Shown in pieces: positions 1 to 6,593 of a stretch of DNA of 12,174 bases (position 1 is the first letter of the stretch; each line of letters begins with the position of its first letter). The DNA comes from an uncultured bacterium (GTDB lineage: Bacteria; Planctomycetota; UBA1135; GCA-002686595), in assembly GCA_913058555.1 (NCBI GenBank), contig CAJXRJ010000159.1:1-12174 (forward strand). Direction: 5' to 3'. The position numbers and the translations under genes were made by a program. Under the pieces are notes generated by a model, which was not told the origin of the DNA, searched no databases, and saw nothing but the letters and a program-made list of their open reading frames with translations.

Positions 1-317
1 CCGCCCTTTCCCTTGCGGGCCCGTTCACGCCGGGTTCCGTTGCCGACATCCGTTTTGAAGCCGATCCGGGTTCGTCCGCGCGCATCTTCCTCGGCCGCTT
101 CGCCAGATTGACAGCCGCGGCGGGATCCGCGATCCCCCTGGCACACTCGGCCGAAAGGGGCGTCTCCCTTGGCTCCGCGCCAGCTTCGGGGCTCTACTCA
201 CTTCCGTTCACGGTCCCGGCCTTGCCCCGTGGAACAGTGATCCACCTCCAGGCGTCGCGCACCCTCTCGAGCGGCGCCACCGAGCTCACGAACCCGGCCA
301 TGCTCATCGTGCGCTAG
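1..317 (+). CDS. Partial exported-type protein, C-terminal beta-rich module (5' end outside window)
   Basis: The reading frame is open from base 3 to the TAG at 315-317, giving 104 visible residues. The start lies upstream of the window, so the TTG at 108 should not be taken as the start. The visible part begins around LSLAGPF and ends NPAMLIVR. It is rich in short beta-strand-like stretches, Gly, Ser and Ala, and has no cysteine. It resembles residues 278-386 of the beta-helix protein at 3995-5164. Both run as L-x-L, a Gly turn, a strand with V-x-I-x-x-E, P-G-x-x-A, a short variable part, a strand with A-x-P, then L-G, P-x-S-G, a G-T strand and finally P-x-x-x-x near the end. I read it as a recurrent C-terminal module of secreted proteins in this organism, perhaps a beta-sandwich. 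Nothing catalytic is visible, and the function of the full protein cannot be told. Confidence 0.75.
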   Translation, partial: ALSLAGPFTPGSVADIRFEADPGSSARIFLGRFARLTAAAGSAIPLAHSAERGVSLGSAPASGLYSLPFTVPALPRGTVIHLQASRTLSSGATELTNPAMLIVR

Positions 318-468
318 GGGTCTGCACCGGCCGCGGTCACCATCGTCGAGTCAGTAAGTCATCCGTGGGAAGCGGCCGAGGAGCCACCTCTGCGCAGTCG
401 GTCCCGGTACAAACGCAGCTTCGAATGGAACGGAGAACGGCGCTCGTGCCTGCCTCCCATTGCCCCCC

Positions 469-472
469 GGAG
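469..472 (+). promoter_or_regulatory. Shine-Dalgarno-like GGAG deciding the SDR start
   Basis: GGAG lies six bases before the ATG at 479. It supports 479 rather than the in-frame upstream starts, which would put 38 residues without signal character before the Tat motif. Confidence 0.5.
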
Positions 473-478
473 CCAGCT

Positions 479-1624
479 ATGCCGATCGATCGCCGCACTT
501 TCCTCAGCGCTTCCGCCGCGAGTGCGGCCTGGCTCGGACTCCCCGCGCCGGACCCAATGGCCGGCGCAATGGCCGGCGCTCCGGCCGCCGCCCGTTCGCA
601 AGGAACCGAGCGGAAGCCCCTGCGCATTCTGATCCTCGGCGGCACGAACCTGACGGGCCCCCACAACGTGCGGTACGCCCTCGAGCGCGGCCATTCGGTG
701 TCGATCTTCACCCGCGGGAAAACGCAGCCGGGGCTCTTCCAGGACGCGTTCCAAGAGGTCGAGCATCTGATCGGCGACCGCGAGGACAACCTGGAGGCCC
801 TCAAGGGGCGCGAGTGGGACGCGGTCATCGATGCTTCGGGGCGCAAGGAGTCATGGACCCGCGCAACCGCGGAGCTCCTCAAGGACGCGGCGAAGACATA
901 CCTCTACATCTCGTCCACGGGCGTCTACTACCCGTACCTCAAGGCCGGCCTCGACGAAAGTGACCCGCCGGCCCTCGAGGATCCCTCCAAGGGCAAGAAC
1001 GGCTCGTACGCATACGGCGTCATGAAGGCGCGCTCGGAGAACGTTGCCCGCGAGGCCTTCGGTGAGGACCGCGCCATCGTCGTGCGCCCGGGCTACATCG
1101 TCGGGCCCCTCGACCGAACCCATCGAGGGACGTACTGGCCCACGCGGATTCGCCGCGGCGGCGACGTCGTGGTTCCTGGCGCCAAGGCAGACCTGGTCCA
1201 ACAGATCGACGTCCGCGATTTGACCGAGTTCATGATCCGCCTCCTCGAGCGCGGCGGCGGCGGCACCTACAACGCCACGGGCCCCGGAACGCCCACGTCG
1301 ATGGCAGAGTTCGTCTACGGCGTGAAAGGGGCGTTCTCCTCGGACGTCACCTGGCACTGGATCGACGACCAGGAGTTCCTGAGCGAGCACCGGCTCACCT
1401 TCGCTATTCCCTGGATCATGCCCGAGGGCGACCACCTCGGCTCCCAGCGCATCAGCGTGCAGAAGGCGCGGGAGGCGAGCCTCACTTTCCGCCCCATCGC
1501 GAAGACAGCGCTCGACACACTCGAGTGGTACGACACCCTCCCGATGGAGAAGCAGAACTCCCCGCCCATGGCCCTTTCGCCCGACCGCGAAACCAAGATT
1601 CTCACGGCCTGGAAGGCGCGGTAG
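479..1624 (+). CDS. Tat-exported NAD-dependent epimerase/dehydratase-like protein (atypical SDR)
   Basis: The start at 479 gives a 381-residue protein with a twin-arginine signal (RRTFLSAS at residues 5-12, Ala-rich core, Ala/Pro-rich tail to about 42). GGAG at 469-472 lies 6 bp before this ATG; the frame is open further upstream, but only this start puts the signal at the N-terminus. The Rossmann nucleotide-binding loop is GGTNLTG at 54-60, followed by an RGHSVSIFTRGK-type second strand, as in atypical SDRs such as CSP41-like and isoflavone-reductase-like proteins. The SDR strand SSTGVYY is at 145-151, the catalytic-type pair is Y179 and K183 (YGVMK), and RPG at 203-205 follows. These support NAD(P) binding. 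The Tat signal implies folding with cofactor before export to the periplasm. The substrate is unknown; a sugar or small organic ligand is likely. The next gene starts 33 bp downstream on the same strand. The fold assignment is secure; the reaction is not. Confidence 0.88.
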   Translation: MPIDRRTFLSASAASAAWLGLPAPDPMAGAMAGAPAAARSQGTERKPLRILILGGTNLTGPHNVRYALERGHSVSIFTRGKTQPGLFQDAFQEVEHLIGDREDNLEALKGREWDAVIDASGRKESWTRATAELLKDAAKTYLYISSTGVYYPYLKAGLDESDPPALEDPSKGKNGSYAYGVMKARSENVAREAFGEDRAIVVRPGYIVGPLDRTHRGTYWPTRIRRGGDVVVPGAKADLVQQIDVRDLTEFMIRLLERGGGGTYNATGPGTPTSMAEFVYGVKGAFSSDVTWHWIDDQEFLSEHRLTFAIPWIMPEGDHLGSQRISVQKAREASLTFRPIAKTALDTLEWYDTLPMEKQNSPPMALSPDRETKILTAWKAR

Positions 1625-1657
1625 CGCGGCGGATCAGAACCCACCGATCACCCCACC

Positions 1658-2512
1658 ATGGTGTCCCGAAGAACTCGCCCCCTCACGCCTGGCGCAGCCA
1701 TCGCCGCCCTCCTGCTCACGGCGTGCGGTCCTGGCCGGGTGACCCTGCAGCCGGCGCAGCTTGAGCCACAGGCCGAAGCTCCGATCCCCGGCTCGATCGA
1801 TCTCCTGACCTACAACGTCGCTGGCCTGCCGCGATGGGTCGGAAAATTCGACGGCCGCGAGACGCACCCCAAGATCGGCGCGGGCCTTGGGCCGTTCGAA
1901 CTCGTGCTCCTCCAGGAAGACTTCTGGTACCACCAGCGGCTCAGCGCCCCGCACCCGTGGCAGGGACCCCCACGTTCAGGCGGCTTCCTGCGCCTTGGGG
2001 ATGGTCTCGCGCGGATGTCAGCCTACCCGCTGTCGAGCGTTGAACACGTCCCCTGGAAGACTGCCCATGGACTGTTCGGGGCATACCACGACCGCTGGGC
2101 GTGGAAGGGCTTCGCCGCCGGCACGCTGGATCTAGGCGGCTCGCTTCAGATCTGGGTGTACAACGTGCACTTCGACGCGGGTGGATCGAAGGGGGACCGG
2201 AAGGCGCGGGAGGTCCAGAGGGACCAACTACGCCAGGACATCCTGACCCGCACGGCTCTCGACGACGCGGTGATCGTTGCGGGGGACTTCAACTGTGGCT
2301 CTTCGGCCCTCAAAGATTTCGCAGCGGCTGCGCACTTGAAGGACGCAGGCGGCGGCGGCATCGATCGTGTCTTCTACCGATCGGGGAGTCACCTGGAGCT
2401 CACCCCTGACCAGACGATCGACCCGGCGCACGAGCCTCCGAGCCTAGATGCCCTCCGTGGCCTGTCCGACCACGCGCCGGTCTGGCGTCGCTTTGGCCTG
2501 CGCCGCCGCTAG
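1658..2512 (+). CDS. Endonuclease/exonuclease/phosphatase (EEP) superfamily lipoprotein, sphingomyelinase-like
   Basis: This is a 284-residue protein with a lipoprotein signal: basic N-terminus, AAIAALLL core, and lipobox L20-T21-A22-C23. All hallmark EEP motifs are present in order: LTYNVAGLP with N53, LLQED with E87, the KGF segment at 150-152, YNVHF with H171, GDFN with D210 and N212, ID at 235-236, and LSDH with D271 and H272. Members of this superfamily are Mg-dependent phosphodiesterases that act on phospholipids, phosphoinositides or nucleic acids. The compact size, the LPRW after the first Asn motif, and the KGF segment resemble bacterial neutral sphingomyelinase-like members more than DNases, but substrate specificity cannot be read from sequence. 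It is probably anchored in a membrane. It follows the SDR by 33 bp, so co-transcription is plausible. No clear Shine-Dalgarno precedes the ATG. It ends 26 bp from the stop of the convergent gene. Confidence 0.9.
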   Translation: MVSRRTRPLTPGAAIAALLLTACGPGRVTLQPAQLEPQAEAPIPGSIDLLTYNVAGLPRWVGKFDGRETHPKIGAGLGPFELVLLQEDFWYHQRLSAPHPWQGPPRSGGFLRLGDGLARMSAYPLSSVEHVPWKTAHGLFGAYHDRWAWKGFAAGTLDLGGSLQIWVYNVHFDAGGSKGDRKAREVQRDQLRQDILTRTALDDAVIVAGDFNCGSSALKDFAAAAHLKDAGGGGIDRVFYRSGSHLELTPDQTIDPAHEPPSLDALRGLSDHAPVWRRFGLRRR

Positions 2513-2538
2513 CGGCCCTTCGACTGGCTCGGCGGCCC

Positions 2539-3777
2539 TCAGCGCGTCTTCTCTTTCGCGGGGTAGGTCGACATCACCCAGGATCGCCACAGGGTCTCCG
2601 CATCGAGGACGTTGACTCCCAGGAACTCCTTGAAGAGATCGCGGTTGTCCTGCTTCTTCTTGAGGCCCACCAAGATCGGCCGCAGGGCCCCGGGCTTCTT
2701 CGCGACGATCCAGTCGAAGAAGGACCAGCAAACGGCCTGCTCGCGCGCAGACATGGACGTCGTGATCTTGCTGAGTAGCGGAACGACGAGCGTCTGCCCC
2801 TTCGACTCCGCCGACGCGCACATCTTGCGCATCGCCGCTTTCCAAACGCCGTTCGAGAAGTTCTCAAGGATCGAGGCCTCTTCGATGCAGTAGTTCACGC
2901 TGCGATCGAATCGAGCGTACTCATACCAATGCCCCACGCCCGCGTCGAGCCACCCTCCTCCGTGGGGACTCACGTCGAGCTGGCGGAAGAGGTTCGACAC
3001 AAGCATGTGCCCCGCGTTGTGGGTGAACACCGAGCGAATGCCTTGGGCCGTGGAAAAAAGCCCCGGCTCCTGCCACACGGCGAAAACCGGATCCTTGCCC
3101 AGGAGCTTGAAGTCCCCCCGCGCACTGGAGTCCATGAACTCCTTGACGGCCTCGGAGTGATCCTCCGGGTTCGCCCACATCCACATGCGCATCTTCGCGA
3201 AGTAGTCTTCCTTCGGCTCCACCTCGAAGTGCTCGCGCACGCGCTCTTCCACGAATGTGGTGTCATCGGCCACGAGGTGCATCAACGCATGGGCGTCGAT
3301 CTTCTTGCGCCCCACCTTGAACTTGCCCGAGACGTCCATCACGAGCTCAAACCGCTCCGTATCGCACCTCGGTACGTTCCGCTTGAAATGCTGCGCCACG
3401 CGCGAGTTGGCCATCCAGTCCTCGATCGCCTTGCGCCGCTGCTCCGCCGCCGCCGACTCGGGCCCGCCGTCGCACCGATCGCAGTCCACGACCAAGGTGC
3501 CCGAGCATTTGTCACACGCCGCAGCCAACGAGCAGAATTGCACCCGCCCTTCCGCCTCACGCATGGCCGCATCGTGGTTCGGGCAGTCCTTCACGCCCCG
3601 CCCCTTGCAGCGCCGGCACCCATCTTGCGCAGGCGGGGCTGCCTCGGCCTGCGCACCAGCTTGCGCCACCGCTTGCACCTCGGGCCCAGCCTCCGCCCGC
3701 AGGGGCACCCAAGTCAATAGAGCTCCGAGGGCCATAAGCACCCCCACGTGTTTCGGTCGAAGTTGCCTGAACGCCAT
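2539..3777 (-). CDS. Secreted DnaJ-like zinc-ribbon protein with degenerate metallopeptidase-like motif
   Basis: The protein has 412 residues. A Sec signal peptide covers about 1-30 (cleavage after AEA), followed by an Ala/Gln/Glu-rich linker to about 53. A cysteine-rich region follows: C54-x2-C57 with GRG then C65, C82, and C88-x2-C91-SG then C99-x2-C102. This is like the CxxCxGxG zinc-binding repeats of DnaJ. The C-terminal two thirds has a layout like planctomycete peptidase-MA-type (gluzincin) proteins: H253-N-A-G-H257, then W276-L-D-A279-G280 and HWYEYA. In an active enzyme these would read HExxH and W-x-x-E-G. Here the catalytic base is Asn and the expected third zinc ligand is Ala, so it is probably a pseudo-peptidase. 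AAC differs from a Glu codon at two bases or more, so one sequencing error cannot explain N254. Upstream ATGs are absent and no Shine-Dalgarno is visible. The zinc-ribbon part is clear; the peptidase ancestry is an inference. Confidence 0.85.
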   Translation of the reverse strand: MAFRQLRPKHVGVLMALGALLTWVPLRAEAGPEVQAVAQAGAQAEAAPPAQDGCRRCKGRGVKDCPNHDAAMREAEGRVQFCSLAAACDKCSGTLVVDCDRCDGGPESAAAEQRRKAIEDWMANSRVAQHFKRNVPRCDTERFELVMDVSGKFKVGRKKIDAHALMHLVADDTTFVEERVREHFEVEPKEDYFAKMRMWMWANPEDHSEAVKEFMDSSARGDFKLLGKDPVFAVWQEPGLFSTAQGIRSVFTHNAGHMLVSNLFRQLDVSPHGGGWLDAGVGHWYEYARFDRSVNYCIEEASILENFSNGVWKAAMRKMCASAESKGQTLVVPLLSKITTSMSAREQAVCWSFFDWIVAKKPGALRPILVGLKKKQDNRDLFKEFLGVNVLDAETLWRSWVMSTYPAKEKTR

Positions 3778-3981
3778 GGGACGACTCTACCGTGCCAACA
3801 CAAATCCCGACATGCCCCGGGGGTTGGTCCTGTCGCAAGGTGGCCTGGGCGGTGAGTGACGGCGTAGTCGTCCGGTCAGTCCACGAGGACCCCACTTCCC
3901 GGCGTTTCTTCGCTATCCGGTTCGACGTACCCCGGCACACAATGAATGACCCACAACAAAGATCGTTCCCCCGATTCCACT

Positions 3982-3985
3982 GAGG
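3982..3985 (+). promoter_or_regulatory. Shine-Dalgarno-like GAGG before the beta-helix gene
   Basis: GAGG lies nine bases before the ATG at 3995. It supports that start together with the signal peptide directly following it. Confidence 0.4.
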
Positions 3986-3994
3986 CTCGCGTCC

Positions 3995-5164
3995 ATGCAT
4001 CCCACTCTCGCTACGCCACTCGCATTTTTCCTCGCATCATCGGCCATCGCAGACGTTCACGTCGTCGACTCCACCGGCTCTGGGGCGTTTCTCGAGATCG
4101 CCGATGCCGTGGCGGTCGCTGCTGACCGGGACCTGATTCTGGTCAAGCCAGGCGTCTATGTGCTGCCGGTCGTCGTCGACTCACTCGACGTGAGCATTCG
4201 CGCTGACGTCCCTGGCGCGGCCGTGCTCACCGAGCAGCTGCAGATCCTCAATGCATCCGCCGGGGACGATGTCATCATCACGGGCCTCGTCCTCCACAGC
4301 GGCATCCTCGTTCAGGACTGCGCCGGACCGATTCACGTTCAAGACTGTGACGCGGTGCGGAACTCCTCCGTCGCTGCTGTCCCCCCGTTGGGCAATTTCT
4401 GGGAGGTGGGCCTCTGCGGCGTTGGTGGTTCGACGCAGTCCGTGATGCGAAGCACAAAGGTGACCTTCACCGGCTGCACGTTTGAGGGTCGCCACGGCGG
4501 CCCGGCCGGGATCGACGGCGGACCGGGCGACCACGGGCTCCGTGTGGAGGCCTCGAAGGTCGCACTCTATTCCTGCCAGCTCCTGGGCGGGACCGGCTAC
4601 ATCGGCGGTCAGTCGGGCGGCCATGGCCCCTTCTTCAGTGGCTCCGGCGGTGACGGTCTGCGGGTCGTTGGCGCGGGTAGCACGGTGGACCACCGGGATT
4701 TGACCGTCCTGGGCGGCCCCGGCGCCCCGGCTGAGCCCACCTACCCAAACTCGCTCGCCGGTTGCGACGGAATCGACATCCGCGCCGATACCGGAAGCGA
4801 TACCACTGCGATCACGCAGCCAGATCTCACGCTCGTAACGCCCGACTTCTACCGTGGCAGTCAGGCTGTCCAGATCCAGGTGGAGGGCGCCCCTGGGGCG
4901 ACCGTGGCACTGCTCTCTTCCGCGCGCGCCGGTTGGCGCCCCCTCGGTCCGCTGACCGGTAACTTGCACATTGCCAATCCCCTGCGCGTGACCCATCTCG
5001 GCGTGATCCCTCCATCCGGAACGCTGCATCAATCCGTCGTCGGCGTCGACTCAGCGCTCGTAGGGACCTTCTTCAACATCCACTACCAGGCCATCGCATT
5101 CCACCAGGGCAGGCGCTACCTGAGTCAGCCCAGGCGCGTCACGAACATCGCTTCGTCGCTCTGA
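3995..5164 (+). CDS. Secreted beta-helix-like protein with glycine-rich coils and C-terminal module
   Basis: The 389-residue protein has a short Sec signal (residues 1 to about 20, ending AIAD). GAGG at 3982-3985 lies nine bases before the ATG. Residues 20-120 read like a DUF1565/pectate-lyase-type right-handed beta-helix: an opening with V-D-S-T-G-S-G, F-x-x-I-x-D-A, I-L-V-K-P-G-V-Y, then short strands with D-V-x-I-x-x-L-x-x-H-S. Coils then repeat about every 38-40 residues, with DHGLRV at 179-184, GDGLRV at 219-224 and CDGIDI at 257-262, separated by Gly-rich loops such as GGTGYIGGQSGG. Residues 278-386 form a second, beta-rich module resembling the C-terminus of the truncated protein at 1-317. 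No catalytic Asp or Lys set can be pinned, so enzyme activity is unproven; a structural or surface-binding role is equally possible. It is divergent from the zinc-ribbon gene across 217 bp. Confidence 0.82.
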   Translation: MHPTLATPLAFFLASSAIADVHVVDSTGSGAFLEIADAVAVAADRDLILVKPGVYVLPVVVDSLDVSIRADVPGAAVLTEQLQILNASAGDDVIITGLVLHSGILVQDCAGPIHVQDCDAVRNSSVAAVPPLGNFWEVGLCGVGGSTQSVMRSTKVTFTGCTFEGRHGGPAGIDGGPGDHGLRVEASKVALYSCQLLGGTGYIGGQSGGHGPFFSGSGGDGLRVVGAGSTVDHRDLTVLGGPGAPAEPTYPNSLAGCDGIDIRADTGSDTTAITQPDLTLVTPDFYRGSQAVQIQVEGAPGATVALLSSARAGWRPLGPLTGNLHIANPLRVTHLGVIPPSGTLHQSVVGVDSALVGTFFNIHYQAIAFHQGRRYLSQPRRVTNIASSL

Positions 5165-5202
5165 GGGAGGGTAGCGCAGTCCTCGCTTTGCAGGCTCTCT
5201 CG

Positions 5203-5211
5203 CCCCCCCCC
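5203..5211. repeat. Homopolymer run of nine C
   Basis: Nine consecutive C residues lie in the gap between the converging stop codons at 5164 and 5221. It is outside both genes, so an indel here would not break either reading frame. No convincing terminator hairpin is visible in this gap. Confidence 0.9.
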
Positions 5212-5220
5212 ACTCTTCGG

Positions 5221-6333
5221 CTATCGACTGCGCGTGGCATGAACACGGGAGCGAACCGTTCCCGTCCACCGCTGGGCGGCGTCGCAGTGGAACTGCGGTT
5301 GGCTCCTCCCCAGGATCCACTGGACGTTCAGGTCGACCTCAAGGTCTCCGTCGAAGGTCCAATCGGTCGCGTAGCCGCGGTCCACGTTCCAAAGCAGTAC
5401 GCCCTTGCCTTCGAGGCGCGTGGCGATGGTCAGGAGGCTATCGGCTGGGTGAAAGTAGTCGCCTAAGCCGCACGCCTCGAGCCAAGACGTGGCGTCGCGC
5501 TCTGAGTTGACATCGATCAACACCTCAAGCTCGGCAATGGCTTCACCACCGTCCTTCGTGACTCCCTTGAGGTGAACGTCGACCTCGCCGTCGATCGCCC
5601 CAAAGTTCGGGGCGTCCCACCAGAGAAGGGGTGATGGTGGCGGGACCGGGGAGGTGAATCCCGTGTAGGCGCCGTACACAGTGCGATGGGACTCGGCGGA
5701 GCCAAACAGAACCTTCCCCAGCGGCAACAGGGCGCCGCCGGCCGCCGCGGCCTTGACCTTCCACCGCTGTCCGACCTTCACCTCGCCGGCCCCACCGCCC
5801 CCGGGCAGCCATTTCGCAAAATTGATCACGGCAACGAGGCCCTCCAACAACACTTCGTCCGCTTCATCCGTCGGGGTCGATCGGGGCTGGAATTCACGGT
5901 CAAAGAGAGCCTCCTCCTCGCACCATTCGAATCGAACAACCCTGTCGCCTAGCGGACTGACTTCCTCTGGCATTGCGGGCTCCTTGCCGATGTCCTCGAG
6001 CCCGAATCCGCCGATGACCTCACCGAACTTGCGAGTGAACGTCGATGGACGTTGGGCATTCGCCGTGAGAACCTCATCCTCCCATTGGGCTCGCTGAACG
6101 ATAAGCAACCTCCGACGCGCGTCGTGCTCCATTCCGTCCTCACCGTTGACCAGATAGGTGCCGCTGCGCTGCTCGATCTCGATCATCAGCGAGGCCTTGG
6201 TGGCCGTGCTCGCGCCGACCCGATGAATCGGGCGCAGAACGGCTGCCTGTGAATCCTCTTGCGTCGCTGGGTGCACATGGGCCGCCAGGATCGCCAGGAG
6301 GGTTGCCGTCGCCGTTGGGTGGAAGGGGTGCAT
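5221..6333 (-). CDS. Secreted protein of unknown function
   Basis: I do not recognise this gene. Starting at the ATG whose complement is at 6331-6333 gives 370 residues with a signal-like N-terminus (MHPFHPTATATLLAILAAHV, cleavage near 20-24). A longer frame to 6396 would add 21 residues before the hydrophobic core, so the shorter start fits export better; a GGAGG lies only one base before it, too close for an ordinary ribosome site. The mature part is acidic and mixed alpha/beta, with no transmembrane segment. Segments that look conserved are QRAQWEDEVLTANAQRP (80-96), VKVGQRWKVKA (186-196) and GKGVLLWNVDRGYATDW (309-325), the last followed by alternating strand-like residues. Only three cysteines occur (138, 288, 350), and no metal or nucleophile motif is visible. 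The C-terminus faces the beta-helix gene, 56 bp stop to stop, and the start is divergent from the EF-hand lipoprotein. Confidence 0.78.
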   Translation of the reverse strand: MHPFHPTATATLLAILAAHVHPATQEDSQAAVLRPIHRVGASTATKASLMIEIEQRSGTYLVNGEDGMEHDARRRLLIVQRAQWEDEVLTANAQRPSTFTRKFGEVIGGFGLEDIGKEPAMPEEVSPLGDRVVRFEWCEEEALFDREFQPRSTPTDEADEVLLEGLVAVINFAKWLPGGGGAGEVKVGQRWKVKAAAAGGALLPLGKVLFGSAESHRTVYGAYTGFTSPVPPPSPLLWWDAPNFGAIDGEVDVHLKGVTKDGGEAIAELEVLIDVNSERDATSWLEACGLGDYFHPADSLLTIATRLEGKGVLLWNVDRGYATDWTFDGDLEVDLNVQWILGRSQPQFHCDAAQRWTGTVRSRVHATRSR

Positions 6334-6387
6334 GCCTCCATTTGTACCGAGGGAAGAGAAGTGCAGCGGGCAACCCCGTGATGCGCG

Positions 6388-6408
6388 TCGATTCACCGAG
6401 TGAATCGA
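6388..6408. repeat. Perfect 9-3-9 inverted repeat, candidate operator
   Basis: The arms TCGATTCAC and GTGAATCGA are exact reverse complements separated by CGA. The 3-base spacer is short for a stable RNA hairpin, so a dimeric DNA-binding protein site is more likely than a terminator. It lies 55 bp upstream of the start at 6333 and 185 bp upstream of the start at 6594. No regulator gene is in the window. Confidence 0.5.
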
Positions 6409-6508
6409 TTCCCTGGTGCCGTGACGACTGCCCCAGCCTCACACTGCCGACAGGGGCGGATCTAGCCGGGTTCAGCACCGCCGTGGCCCTTCCGCGACTT
6501 TTCCTGAG

Positions 6509-6519
6509 GTTCACTGAAC
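6509..6519. repeat. Short perfect palindrome GTTCA-C-TGAAC
   Basis: Five-base arms flank a single C. Outside them, CTTTTCC at 6498-6504 and GGAAAG at 6520-6525 can also pair, with a TGAG bulge on one side. It lies about 75 bp before the EF-hand lipoprotein start, so it could act as an operator or fold in a leader RNA. Short palindromes arise by chance, so this is tentative. Confidence 0.3.
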
Positions 6520-6593
6520 GGAAAGGGGCGGTCGCTGCCTTCCCCGTTGGCCGCTCCATCGGGCGGCCTTCGATCCACCCCATCACATGACCC

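Larger units (their letters stand above)
6334..6593. promoter_or_regulatory. Divergent intergenic region carrying two palindromes
   Basis: These 260 bp separate the start of the minus-strand unknown secreted protein from the start of the plus-strand EF-hand lipoprotein, so promoters for both should lie here. I cannot place credible -35/-10 boxes. Two inverted repeats stand out: a 9-3-9 repeat at 6388-6408 and GTTCA-C-TGAAC at 6509-6519. Both carry a TTCA/TGAA half-site core. Confidence 0.45.

Noticed and set aside
108..317. TTG at 108 as start of a 69-residue gene
   Set aside because: The frame is open to base 3 and the upstream residues continue the module seen at the C-terminus of the 3995-5164 protein, so this is the end of a larger gene.
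851..1435. Minus-strand open frame opposite the SDR
   Set aside because: The plus strand encodes clear Rossmann and YxxxK motifs; the antisense product has none.
2505..2516. Perfect 12-bp palindrome GCCGCTAGCGGC across the EEP stop codon
   Set aside because: As RNA it would allow only a four-pair stem with a four-base loop and no U-tract. It most likely reflects Arg codons next to TAG, so I do not call a terminator.
2929..3720. Plus-strand open frame of 263 codons opposite the zinc-ribbon gene
   Set aside because: Its translation is rich in His, Arg, Leu and Pro with no motif, while the minus strand has signal peptide and cysteine repeats. It is a shadow frame.
3778..3994. Promoter boxes in the 217-bp divergent gap before the zinc-ribbon and beta-helix genes
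   Set aside because: No -35/-10 pair with acceptable spacing and match could be found, so none is annotated.
4181..5032. Long minus-strand open frame of 283 codons opposite the beta-helix gene
   Set aside because: It is antisense to a gene with signal peptide, ribosome site and coherent domains. Its translation is Arg/Ala/Gly-rich without family motifs, as expected of a high-GC shadow frame.
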